64,000 nt of DNA from Siphonodentalium dalli (lineage: Eukaryota; Mollusca; Scaphopoda; Gadilida; Siphonodentaliidae). Made by a program: the position numbers and the translations under genes. Below the pieces are notes generated by a model. The model ran no database searches, had not been told where the DNA came from, and saw only the letters and a list, made by a program, of their open reading frames with translations. Positions 31,905 to 42,645 of the stretch are shown piece by piece. The stretch covers positions 256,657,863 through 256,721,862 of the forward strand of contig CP136064.1 in NCBI GenBank assembly GCA_032622095.1, read 5' to 3'. The first letter of the stretch is position 1, and each line of letters starts with the position of its first letter.

Positions 31905-32310
31905 TACAGGCACACCATATGAGGGAAGCAAGTCCTCAGTGACACCACATTCGCGCTATATGACCATGGAAATACTATAGATCAGTGCAAGAGATACTGA
32001 TTTAATACAAAAAATACCAGAGCTCGAGGAATGAGACAACAAAGCTCCAGGAATGAAACAACAATTTTTGGAACAGGGATGCTGATAACATGAAAATAGG
32101 GTCCCCCCCCTGATTTAGGTCAATAAGTACACCAAATGAGGTAAGAAATCCCGCAGGCAGTGACACCACATTCATGCTATATGGCCATAGTAGTGGCCCA
32201 AATCTGTGCTAAAAAACTTTTAAAAACATAATATAAAAAAATACTAGAGTTTTTAATTTTTTAGGATATAGGAATGCTGATAATATGAAATTAGGGATTA
32301 TCTTTGATTG
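31905..32310. repeat. Tandem pair of ~215-bp units
   Basis: Both units contain CAGTGACACCACATTC, then GCTATATG(A/G)CCAT, then a later GGAATGCTGATAA-like block and ATGAAA(A/T)TAGGG. Diverged, non-coding. Confidence 0.65.
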
Positions 32311-32676
32311 TTGTACACATACTCACATGACACTTCCCATCCACCCACCGTCACATGCTATCCATCCTGGTGCAATAACTCAAATATGTATAATCTGATT
32401 AATCAATTAATTAGTGTTTAAAATATTAAAATCCATCCCAGAGACACATTATATAAAAAATGCAAAAGAGATTTATTATCGGATTGCATATGTCCTGGTT
32501 TGAGAATGCCATTCCTTCATTAGATCAAATCATTTTAATGCTGAGCAATCAAATCCTTTGGAACACATCCAGTTAATAGACCAGGTATCATCGACCAGTG
32601 CCACTCTTCACCTACACACTATAAAACACACATTTAATAATATCAAGGCTCTATTGAGCTAATTAACACACACACA

Positions 32677-32935
32677 TCAATAGTTTGTCCAGTCGTTAAT
32701 CACGCGTTGCGTGAAGGTGAATATCGTTATATATATTTTTTTCACATTCTGTTTCTGTATTGTCAGTAACTGCCCTTGCGTTTTTGTATACAACCCTTTT
32801 TGGAATAAATTATCTATATCTAGGTTGCAATGTCCTGTGATTAATTTGTATACCTCAATCAAATAACCTCTGAGCCTGCGATATTTGAGGCTCTGGATAT
32901 TGAGATTAACTAGTCGTTCTCTGTACGGTAACTAT
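32677..32935 (-). pseudogene. LINE ORF2 C-terminal fragment
   Basis: The minus strand reads PYRERLVNLNIQSLKYRRLR, then GYLIEVYKLITGHCNLDIDN, ending FTQRVINDWTNY and a stop. The patterns L-x-LxSLxYRRLRGxxIExYK and FxQRVINDWN are characteristic of the region after the RT domain in a common invertebrate LINE class. Neither the RT domain nor a 3' tail is present. Truncated remnant. Confidence 0.75.
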
Positions 32936-33813
32936 TGTACCATCTTCGTAGCTTTTGTGTAATCCTACTCCAATTTATCGATTTGATATTTCATTGTGGA
33001 CACCACACTGTAAGAAATGCAATAGAAAACGATTGAGAGTGGTGAAGTGGGTTAACTGCATGGCGAATCCATTGAATTCTTCAATAATGCATGCATTTGT
33101 AAGGCTAAGCATAAATACGACACGCGAACATACTGGCCCGGCAGACCAGTCGGATACCACAAGTCGGACTTACTGCTTGCCATGGTTGGCGGTTAATATA
33201 AACTAGTTTTAACAATAAATTGGCTATTCAACTATGAGGTAAATATTTGATCTTAATTAACACACAATTTCTCTCTTTTTTTGTGTGGAAACCATGAGAT
33301 CGGGCATCCTAGTGCACAGCCAAATTGCACTCGTATCAACAATATAGCAAATTTTCAGTCTCCCGAAAAAATTTGTTTTGCAACTTTTTGCGCTGCGGGT
33401 GGCTTATTTTAGTTAATAATGACACACGGTTGCCTTTCTAAATGACATTAAGATGAACTCAATCTGTCATTCATAACAAAATTTATACAAATTGAATGTT
33501 AGTTGACTTCCTTATCATGTAACATCATGACTAATTGTTTGCACGGATCGACACATGTTATTTCGTCACATGAACATACATGGTACCTATTTAGTATGAC
33601 ACTGTTTTTAATATTTTTTTTTAATATGGTTCTGTGGTATGTCTCTTGTATCGAATTTACAAAACGATGATATTCATATTTACCTATTATAGTTGAATAT
33701 AACTGTAATAGTTGAATGCATGATGTGTCTGACCTGTTAGTACATGTTCAGATAATAAGTTGAACAAACGTTGGCCGTATTATCTGAACATTTCCCACCC
33801 CGGTTGGTATTAA
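32936..33813. other. No gene recognised
   Basis: AT-rich. An 83-codon plus frame (32955-33206) lacks any recognised motif. Confidence 0.4.
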
Positions 33814-34115
33814 CCCTTTACCCAACAAAACGGCCAAAACCGGCCAAATAAAGCTTCAACAGCCTAAAATATCTTCGGTCTGTCTCAATAGAACCATACA
33901 AATATGGATATCATTGGAACCGGCTCCTTGACCACATTGTGATAGTTACAGTTATGCCCTGTGCCAATGCATTCTCTTATATATGCGAGTCGACCATAGG
34001 TCGCCTCGCATATATAAGAGAATGCATTGGCCTAAAAAAAATCTTTTTTTAACACTTTTTACCATTTTTTCTTACATTCTTTAACAATTTTATAATTTTT
34101 AATATGTTAAACCAA
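33814..34115. mobile_element. piggyBac-like hairpin MITE, 3' truncated
   Basis: TTAA at 33810-33813, then CCCTTTACCCAACA and a nearly identical copy of the left ~300 bp of the 4762-5153 element, including one hairpin (33965-34031). It breaks off at the start of the second hairpin (about 34115), where unrelated sequence with TTTATTATTATTATTTC follows. Confidence 0.85.
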
Positions 34116-34876
34116 TGTCTGTCGTCTGCTTTTATTATTATTATTTCTTTATTTCATCCATTCTATTAAGATTTGTAAAGCATATAACAATAGTCGATAT
34201 GTACAGAACTATCAACCAATAGTACTGAGCTGAATTATATTACATTAATATTAGACACTGGCTATATCTATATATTTATAAATGTGGACATACATATATG
34301 TTTCAATGTGTCTTACACTGTCGACCTGTTCTGCATCTCACGGAAAGTCCTTGGATGCACAACAGAAGAAAGCGATGTATTCTGTCTAGTGTGGTCGCAT
34401 TTGAACATGTACACTCTTACCAGTCTTCGAATTATGTGTTACCAACTGGCTTTTCGTTGGTTCTTCAGCTTGTCCCGTATTTGTAACCAGTAGCGAACAA
34501 ATTGTTTATTGCTAGCCATATTACCAGTTGGCTATAGACCAATTGGAACCAAAATAGGCCAAATGAATCTTTTCTTGGTTCCCATGCTGAACCAATTTGT
34601 GAACCAGTTTAACCAGTTACATGTGTAGAACCTATATGGGAACCAAATTATTCTTCACTCGTAACCAAATACTAGAACCGATGGTTCTGAAAATTTGTCA
34701 CGTATTTGTAACCAGTAGGTTCTGAATACGATTAATGATTTATGCACCACCTCCATTGTGTGGGGAAATTATATGACGGATAGGTTGTAAGCCATTATTT
34801 CTTTCACTGTACTTATGTTGACAAACGGAAAGGACGTATGGTCCGTCAGCCAGTGCTCTATTCTGACTTTTTATTG
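34116..34876. repeat. AT-rich region with a GGTTAC/AACCAG repeat block
   Basis: CGTATTTGTAACCAGTAG occurs at both 34475 and 34703. The stretch between is full of AACCA / TGGTT words (GGAACCAAA, AACCAGTT). A LINE-like A/T tail sits at 34128-34150. No coding. Confidence 0.5.
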
Positions 34877-34940
34877 TCATTCCGGAGGGCTAGGTGTGAT
34901 TTTCGTTGACCAGGGCAGATGTGTTACCTTGTCAGGCACA
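34877..34940. repeat. Short fragment shared with the L2-type LINE at 48.35 kb
   Basis: CATTCCGGAGGGCTAGGTGT, then GATTTTCGTTGAC and CCTTGTCAG, is nearly identical to 48348-48407. It encodes part of the ORF2 segment KITPSPPE on the minus strand. An isolated ~60-bp LINE scrap. Confidence 0.7.
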
Positions 34941-35039
34941 CACTAACGTGTATTGGTTAACCCATAAAACCTGTAAAACCAAATAATGCAACTTGACATA
35001 AAAATTCGGCCCATAGAGGCCCCGAGAAAGAACAACCAA

Positions 35040-35210
35040 TTGATGCATTGTCATGCAACGTTACACCAGCTTGAATTGCGTTCTCCATTTCGATGTTTTA
35101 GCCCCACGGCCCATGCATGCAACGGTGGCAATGACATGCGGCCATCCCGCCTGAATAAATGCCAGCATTTCTACACACGAGGTACGCTGGGCGCATTTTC
35201 GTGCACATCG
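35040..35210 (-). pseudogene. Possible cysteine-rich (PAN/apple-like) exon remnant
   Basis: Minus-strand SRCARKCAQRTSCVE in one frame and GGMAACHCHRCMHG in another suggest a Cys-rich module broken by a frameshift. The CA-x-x-C(A)-x-x-xxC spacing recalls PAN/apple domains common in invertebrate secreted proteins. Weak: no splice signals or matching neighbours. Confidence 0.2.
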
Positions 35211-35475
35211 ACTCAGTCAGTTCATTTTGGATGGAATCACAAGATGAGTACTGGTGTCAGACTCTGAGATAATACCACCATTAATGAGCCAATAGCGGTT
35301 GGTTGATGTCTTGGTTTTATCGCATTAATGACAATAACCTTATATTTGTATCATTATATACAGGAATTACCATTTTCTACTGCATCACACCATCATCATC
35401 ATCATATGTTTCACGGAACGAGTCTGATCGACTATTAGTTCCGGTGCTTACATATTATACAATATAACAATTGAT

Positions 35476-35665
35476 TTACATGATCATGTGAAGTCTGTTT
35501 ATACTGGTGAAATGATAGTCCACTAATTCCTTAAATTGGTCCAACGATTCGGCATTAACTATTTGGCTATGATATTCGAAGAGCATTCCACACACTAGTG
35601 TCGGATTTTCTGGGTGAAAAAGTACTTTCTTATTTATCTGCATGAACAGCATATGTCGCATAGTT
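35476..35665 (-). pseudogene. LINE ORF2 C-terminal scrap
   Basis: VWNALR in one frame, then QIVNAESLDQFKELVDYHF in the next. The pattern WN-x-LP ... (V/I)VNA-x-S-(V/L)-x-x-FK-x-x-(L/V)D is the usual end of LINE ORF2 after the RVINDWN motif, so it may be from the same family as 32677-32935. Frameshifted and isolated. Confidence 0.55.
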
Positions 35666-35699
35666 GTTGAAGACCATATGACGTAAGATATTACATAAT

Positions 35700-36244
35700 G
35701 TCATGTTGTCAGCTTAGTGTAAACAATATTTTATTTGAGAACAGAACAGAACATTGACAATTTATACGCAGGCAAACAAACAGTTCAAATGAGGATGGGA
35801 TAACAGGCCATAAGCCTATGCCTTTTATAAAAATCGTTTCCTCTGGAAATGATACCCCGAGTGTCAATACAGACAGCTACATGGTGAAGAAGAAGGGTAA
35901 TCAAATATAGTTATGTGTTTTCCTATATATGTTGGAAAGATAGTTGTGCGAGTACAGGGATGCGAAGCGGGAGGTGTGACATAATATAGACGATAATAAA
36001 GTAGGTAGGAACGATGTGTGATAAATGGTGTATAAGATCGTGCCTCAGTCATAATCTAGATTTATAATTATGGTGTAGTGCCCATAGAAACAGAATTGGA
36101 AGCCAACTATGTATCAGCACTTAGTAGAGATGATTCGTGAAACTAGGCATGAAGCTGATTGTTCTCAACTTCTGGTTGTCAGTATTAACAATAAAGTGAA
36201 TACAATCAGTATTGAGTAAGGTATCCCCTTCCTTGCCCCCTTGC
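35700..36244. other. No gene recognised
   Basis: AT-rich, short unsupported frames only. Confidence 0.4.
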
Positions 36245-37030
36245 TTAATGGTTGTATGCATAGGGTTGCGGCCCTCGTGCCCCATATACCATGTTAAACT
36301 TTTTAGAAAATTGTGACAAAGTTTCCAGTTTTCCCCGTGAAACCTTGCTCAAAAAGTGTTGATAGTAGACCATTAGTCCAAACAGTGTCAAATGCTTTGT
36401 GAACGTCCAGGAAACATGCAAATAACCGTGTATTGCTCTGAAGCGCATTCTAACCCTTCTTGGACAATGTAAGATGACACCAGGTAACTGATGTTTTTTT
36501 GAAACCCATGCCGCAATGGATGTGTTAAGATCAATTGTGGACAATTTCGTCCATGCGCTAGAACAACTTTCTCCAGGAGCTTATATAAAGCTGGCAATAT
36601 AGCGTTATTGTCCTGCAGCTGTCGAACTTTGTCTTTTGTTTACCACCCCTTTATATAGGGAAGTTATCGCACCAATGTTTGCTTGAATTAGAATATATGG
36701 CAAGTTGAACTTGAGCATGGATTACAGAAACTTGGCAATTGTGCTTGTGTAAATGCGATCCGCCGTACAATATGCGTTCATAACATATGGAATGATGACC
36801 CAAAGCGTTACCCATATTGACTGACCGTTTTCATGATGTTTATAAATTCGACATCAGTGATGAGGTAGGTCAATATTCTGTCATATTTCCCGGTTATTGA
36901 CTTAGTGGGGAGATCGGTCACCTTGTTATTAACTTCTACAAAATGTTATCAGTCAAAGTTAACTGATCTCAATGGTGAGTATAAGTTATCATAATAATCG
37001 GCCCATGCATCTGAGATTTCAATCGGAGTT
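36245..37030 (-). pseudogene. Degenerate LINE reverse transcriptase
   Basis: The minus strand, from right to left, shows EISDAWADYYDNLYSPL, LITDVEFINIMK, GKQKTKFDSCRTITL, LPALYKLLEKVVLAHGRN and HGFQKNISYLVSSYIVQEGL. FLDVHKAFDTVW-like sequence follows in a shifted frame. Same RT order and similar wording as the minus-strand LINE at 18-21 kb (YRAITLLPVIYK, HGFQRGVSC), but a different, older copy with several frameshifts. No YxDD loop survives in the window. Confidence 0.8.
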
Positions 37031-37111
37031 CGAAACATGGAACCGTTTACGTCGGGCGGGTATACTATACACCTCTCCTATAGCTCTACTTGCTCGCGCT
37101 GCGTTGAAGGA

Positions 37112-37620
37112 ACGGGCGGCGTTCGTTGCAGAAATATTCATATTTGTTCAAATGTACCATCAACAGAAGGAATATTAAAAAATATATATTTGTTCATATG
37201 CCAAACATAATCAGCGCGTAAATAGTATACTGTCGTCAAGACGTACGATGGTGTACGTAAACAAGAGCATGCTCGTGTTACAGAAGTTTTGCTTCTGTTT
37301 ACATAACACAGCGCAATTATATTGGTTAGTCACACACAAATTATATAAACGCTCTTTATTATTGCCATATCAGGAAAACAGTATCAAATAACGCTCTTTA
37401 TGTTTACCATATCCGGATCTAAACAAAAGCCAGGTTTTGTAACGTTTTTTGCTTTTGTTTACATAACAAAGGAAAACATTTGACAATAACATACTGTTTA
37501 TGCCATATTTCTGATTGGTATAAGAAAAAGTCTGTCTATATTTTACTATTATTTCTGTTCATGGCGGTTTTTTACGGAGGTGAATATTTTAACAGCATAC
37601 CCACTTACAACGCCGCCCGT
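37112..37620. mobile_element. GGGCGG-ended MITE, copy c (complete, inverted)
   Basis: 509 bp from ACGGGCGGCGTTCGTTGCAG to CTTACAACGCCGCCCGT, in inverted orientation relative to copies a and b. It joins parts unique to a (GGTGAATATTTTAACAGCA side) and to b (ACGTCTTGACGAC side), so it is the fullest representative. Confidence 0.82.
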
Positions 37621-38016
37621 AACTTAAAATTTTCTAAAAAATAAATCTTGATCGACTTCAGCAGCTCGGTCTATTTCCTCGTTCTGAGCGGACATAAACT
37701 GAGAGTTACATCTGTGCATTTCTTTTTTCTAAATGTACGTTCTGCGTCTTTGTAGTTTGTTTCCTTTCCGAAGTAATTGCTTCTGGTGCGTCCATCTGAC
37801 AGTCATTATTCCGAAAGTTGCGCATTTCTCTGTACAGAAGTTTCAGCTTGGGGTTCCAAATTGGTTTCAAATATGGCTTGAATGATTTCTTTGGAATAGC
37901 TCAACTTGGAGCATATTGAATGACCGAGACTGTTCTATCAAAAATAACACTCTGGCCCGAGTGTTATAGTCTGTGAATAACAGTTCCCTCCACGAAGAAA
38001 CTGCAATAAGAATATT

Positions 38017-38200
38017 CCTTATTGCGCTTAAGCACAATAAGAATACTTCTTTCTTATTGCGCTTAAGCGCAATAAGAAATTCCTTATTGCGCCTAAGCGC
38101 AATTAAATATTTCCTTGTTGTGCTTAAGCGCAATTAGATATTTCCTTATTGCGCTTAAGCGCAATTAGAGATTCCTTATTGCGCTTAAGCTCAATTATTT
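38017..38200. repeat. Second cluster of GCGCTTAAGCGC palindromes
   Basis: About six units of CTTATTGCGCTTAAGCGCAA with spacing near 33 bp (TTAGATATTTC linkers). Same core palindrome as 30253-30461 but with a different, more regular linker. Confidence 0.88.
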
Positions 38201-38544
38201 ATTAAATGTCAATTTGGCTTCCCATAGTCTCATCCCATAACACATTCTGGTAACAATGGCATTGTATTTTATCTATAACATGTTATTAATTCCTTATCGG
38301 CGATGAATCTTTTCCAATTACCAGAGTTTGTGCTATATTCGTGCAATCGCGTACATTGCCATATGAAATGTCCATGAGTACGGGTCTGTTATTCGAGACA
38401 TTGAGAGATATCTTTATACTGCTGACCATCACACAATTCTGAGCTATTTGCAGAGACATATAAGATTGTGTTTTGGCATTAACTGGAAACTGCAATTTCT
38501 GGAATAGGTCTTCCGTGGGTTTCAATTGAAATCTCTCAAAACTC

Positions 38545-38640
38545 AATGTAAGCTGAAAACCCCTCCAAATGAATAATCGACCATTCCGTGTACGCTTTTA
38601 TAACTGAGTTGGGTAATCCATTTAGTATAGGAAAGGTTCA
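38545..38640. repeat. Inverted copy of the 2708-2800 repeat
   Basis: The minus strand reads CCTTTCCTATACTAAATGGA, then GGAATGGTCGATTATTCAT and GGAGGGGTTTTCAG, matching 2708-2800 block by block. Confidence 0.7.
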
Positions 38641-38950
38641 CAAATAGAATTACATGAATGTATGTTGTTCGGTCTAATACTCGAATTCATTGTTGTTCAC
38701 CATTATGTTTCGAGTTATTGCTGACATACTTATGAAATGTGTTATCTTTCCACTATATATAGCGAACTGAGTTGATATATACATTATAGTAACTAGTCTA
38801 CTCTCGGCGTTTAATAATTCAATGAAAGGCTACCCGGCAACATTCCTCAGAAAAGCTGTGTTCGAGTTAATTGGCCATTACAGCCTACTTTTTTGGGGGA
38901 AAAACAAAATATAACTGCCTCAAGCTTCGAGTCGATCTTGAAATTTATAA

Positions 38951-39091
38951 CCCTTCAGTGAATGGAAATATTGTGAAAACCCTGTGCCAATACAATCTCT
39001 TATATATACGCGTGTCTCTCACAGAGACTCGCATATATAACAGACTGTACTGGCACATGATCTTTAATGCTGCACCAGCGGCACGAAAGTG
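38951..39091. mobile_element. Short TTAA-type hairpin MITE (single hairpin)
   Basis: CCCTTCAGTGAATGG at left; on the minus strand TTAA precedes CACTTTCGTGCCGCTGGTGC at right. One hairpin (38984-39056) with arms CTCTTATATATACGCG / CGCATATATAACAGA. Only ~141 bp. Confidence 0.65.
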
Positions 39092-39114
39092 TTAAAACAC
39101 CTCTAGAGTTATAG

Positions 39115-39582
39115 TTGTGTCAACAAGCAGCTAGATATATGCAGATACCATGTGGACACCAAATAATTACTATCTTCGTATGTATCGCGGAGTTATATAT
39201 CGCGGAAACGTCAACACGTATACCCGAGATAACAATATTATGCGCCTATCCGCGCGCGTGGTTTTTTATTAGTTGCCATGGATACGCACTGAGACGGAAT
39301 TTGCTATATACAGTGGAGGAAACAACAGGGATGTCACTGGATCAGCTACGGTCTGAGGTTTATTATCGTGCTATCCAGCAATGGCGAAACTGGTTCCAAC
39401 CCAATATGCGCCAACTTGTACTCCTTGCAAGCACACGGAATTATGCTAACCTGATTCGTGTAACCACCCCATTATATATGATAAGCCGAACGAATTTTAC
39501 CAAATTTGAATTTCCAGGAATCTCACGTGAAATTGAGAATATATTTGATACAGTTTCGTGTCAGCAATTTCAGAGGTCTTAG
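39115..39582 (+). CDS. Orphan 155-codon ORF, unassigned
   Basis: An open frame with a fairly normal residue mix, e.g. [20 protein letters not shown], then [20 protein letters not shown]. No domain I recognise, no splice signals chosen, and it runs into the TA satellite at 39.6 kb. It may be a chance frame or a remnant. Confidence 0.2.
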   Translation: MCQQAARYMQIPCGHQIITIFVCIAELYIAETSTRIPEITILCAYPRAWFFISCHGYALRRNLLYTVEETTGMSLDQLRSEVYYRAIQQWRNWFQPNMRQLVLLASTRNYANLIRVTTPLYMISRTNFTKFEFPGISREIENIFDTVSCQQFQRS

Positions 39583-39606
39583 TCATATCATCACTTCGTA
39601 TAAACG

Positions 39607-39667
<61 letters not shown>

Positions 39668-39754
39668 GGTCTTAGTCATATCATCACTTCGTATAAACGA
39701 TATATATATATATATATATACAGAGGTCTTAGTCATATCATCACTTCGTATAAA

Positions 39755-39797
<43 letters not shown>

Positions 39798-39840
39798 GGT
39801 CTCAGTCATATCATCGGTTCGTATAAACGATATATATACT
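39573..39840. repeat. (TA)n runs separated by a repeated 40-nt unit
   Basis: CAGAGGTCTTAGTCATATCA + TCACTTCGTATAAACGATAT occurs four times (39573, 39664, 39721, 39794), separated by TA runs of very different length (about 60, 28 and 36 nt). The last unit carries substitutions. Confidence 0.95.
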
Positions 39841-40269
39841 GTTTTGAAGTGTTATCGCTCCAATAGCTCTTCGGCTAGAATCCACGCTACGTATTAGCAC
39901 GATCTGTTTTAAAATGGGACTATATAATGTGCATGCATTTATAAATTTCCAAATTGCATGGCTGTATTATACGTGAATGTTGTTATATTATTGATTTGTT
40001 CGACAAACCTTGAATGAATGACACCGATTCTCGCCCGCGACATGACTGGTCGTGGACAATGGTGAACGGCAAATATTTTTGTATTCTATTATAGGGATTC
40101 CATTATCCGATTTTTGCAGCGTACAGTTCACTGGCGTGATTATTGCTGTCTCGTGGTCGATGTATTAAAATTACTGTAAATGCATAGTTGCCATGGCTTT
40201 AATGCCTGTCTGTTGTGCATGAACAATACAGAACAGAAATAGCTGTATATTATAGATTTCTTATTTATA

Positions 40270-40304
40270 TATACGAGTTATATATATATATATATATATA
40301 TATA
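40270..40304. repeat. (TA)n microsatellite
   Basis: Pure TA run beside the repeat starting at 40308. Confidence 0.9.
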
Positions 40305-40307
40305 GTG

Positions 40308-40440
40308 GACCGACTGAAAGCCGACCGCACCCCCACAGGGGACCGAGCGAGATGGGGCATATACTATCCTATCGTGCAAAATAGACCTGTGTGTACCAAA
40401 CCCCAAGTCGATAGCTTTAGCAGAAACAGCAATATTGGTT
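40308..40440. repeat. Interspersed repeat (GCCGACCGCACC family), copy 1
   Basis: GCCGACCGCACC, CGAGCGAGATGGGGCATA, CGTGCAAAATAGACCTGT, CCAAGTCGATAGCT recur at 55515-55605 (same strand) and 55862-55995 (inverted). Confidence 0.75.
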
Positions 40441-41155
40441 CCGTCAGGTATACTGTTAGAAAAATACCCGCCGTTTTAACGGTGTCACACCGCGCAACAT
40501 CGCTGCCAACCTTGGACCGTTATACATACGGTCAGGTTGTAGCATGTTCAGCGGTACACAACCGTTAAAGTAACTGTCAGACTGTATAACCAGTAACTGT
40601 CATACAGTTGTATTCTTTTACGGTTCAACACCGTTTAATTAATATCAAGACTATTCTACCATTCTAGTAACTAATAACGGTCAGACCAATGGTATCTTTA
40701 ATGGGTCAACACCAATGTTTTGCTCTTAATTTGCTAATTTACCGTAGAATTCGCCAATTTCCCGTGGTAACAATATGATTTCCCGGTAGGCATTACGATT
40801 CATATGTTTTAGAATGGTCGAAATTAGTATTATTCGTAACTGAAAAATACATTTTAGTTCTTCTATTACGAGCATATTTTTATGAAACTTAAATCCTCAA
40901 GCATAAAGTAACAGAAAATACTTATGAAACTTTGAAGGTTGAACAGAATAAAATTTGTTATCTACCTCGTGGAATTTAATGCGGAAAAAGTCTGTGCGCG
41001 CGTGATGTGTTCAACTTTCACTGACTACTGTATAAATAATGGCTGTAAATAAAAAAAACGACAGCAAATGAAAAGCCGACCCATCAGTTACGAGTAATAC
41101 TAATGTCGACAATTCTAAAACATGTGAATCGGGCAAGCTCTTTTAAGACATAATA
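40441..41155. other. No gene recognised
   Basis: Dense in ACGGT/ACCGT words at 40440-40640 (possible decayed tandem repeat), then AT-rich sequence without coding evidence. Confidence 0.4.
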
Positions 41156-42402
41156 GTCTGGTCGATAAACTAAAATTTTAGGGTCAACCTAGAATAAATT
41201 CGGACTAAATTGGTTTATATATCATTTTGAAAAGGAAGATATCCTCTATAACATATCCAAAATCCGCTAAAATCCGCTTTGAGCATTTTTTGTAATTCAA
41301 GATGGCGTCCAATATGGCTGCCATTTTCCGTTAAGTCAGTTTGTTGCAATTTGATGCAATTCTATTGAGAATATCTGGTCATATGTATACATAATAGTGG
41401 GGTCCCTTAGACCCAAAAAATTGCCATATTATGACTTTAGTGACTAAAGCATGACACTTCAATTATATATTGCTTAGTTATAAGGAAAACGTTTTGGAGG
41501 GGGTGCCCGGGTGGGAGGACCTCTTTCGGGATAAAATCAGATTTCCATGGCAACGGTATCAAATATTTGGAGAAAAGTTTAAAAAGCCCGCTGTTGGGAA
41601 TCAATGAGCCTTGTGTTCAAAGAAATGACGTTGACGCATAGTGTCATCAATAGTGCACAAAGCGGACGGGGTCACTAGGACATATAAGGTCAAGGTCAAT
41701 TGCTAAGATCTAGGTCATTGGACAAATATCATATTTTGGTCTATTTTTTAATTAATTGTCTGCTATTTCGCTACCCCTAGTGCCTTAGTCATAAAAAAGA
41801 ATCCCCATCATAATCATAATGCAAACGAATTAGGGCCCCATCATCACGTTCAATTTGATATATGACACACTTGATATAAGACGATCAATCTCAAAACATT
41901 ACAACATTTAATTTATACATAATCACATTTTAGGTACTAATTTTTATAACATTTGTGGCAATACATAAGTCAAGATACATTACCGTCAAGATACCATCAA
42001 ACCAAAATAAACACGATTTTGTGACTTTAGTAACTAAAACTCGATACTTCACATATATGTAGCTTAGTTTTAGCGGAAAAGTTTTTGGACAGGGTGCCCG
42101 AATGAGGGGTCAGGTTTCTGGATATAATATGGTTTCCATGGCAACGGCATCAAATATTTGGAGAAATGTTGAAAAAGCCCACCGTTGGCAACCCGATGAG
42201 CCTTGTGATTAAATAAATGAAGTGAACGCATAGTGCCATCAATGGTCCATCAAACGAACTGGGCCACTAGGTAATATGGGATCAAGGTCAATTGCTAATG
42301 TCAAGGTCATTGGGAAAAATTCAATCTATTGGTCTATTTTATATTAATTGTCTCATATGCCGCCAAACCTAGTGCGTTAGTCCTGAAAGCAATCCCCATG
42401 AT

Positions 42403-42645
42403 AAGCGAGATCACTGAGTCGCTATCATATTGGATCCATTACGTGCATTCAGTGCTACACGTCAATGTTCTGGCGTAGCACTCGATATGTAGAGCTTTTG
42501 AATATTTATGAATTTTATATATGGAATTCGTGAATATTCAAGACTCCATATATGGAATGCTACTCCAGAACTTTGACCTGTAGCTATTAACTGCGGAGTC
42601 AGAGCTGGATGGATCCAATATGGTAGCGAACCAGTGATCTCACCT
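42403..42645. mobile_element. Small foldback MITE inside F2
   Basis: Arms of ~100 bp: GAGATCACTGAGTCGCTATC + ATATTGGATCCAT and the inverse, ATGGATCCAATATGGTAGCG + AACCAGTGATCTC. The turn is near TTGAATATTTATGAA. The second copy of the tandem duplication carries only its right arm. Confidence 0.75.

Noticed and set aside
39497-39866. Several Ile/Tyr-rich ORFs of about 80-107 codons on both strands
   Set aside because: Translations of TA runs and the 40-nt repeat unit.
41300-41340. GGCGGCCATTTTGG motifs as YY1-type promoter sites
   Set aside because: They recur as part of the transposon arms at many places with no gene nearby, so repeat content is the simpler reading.
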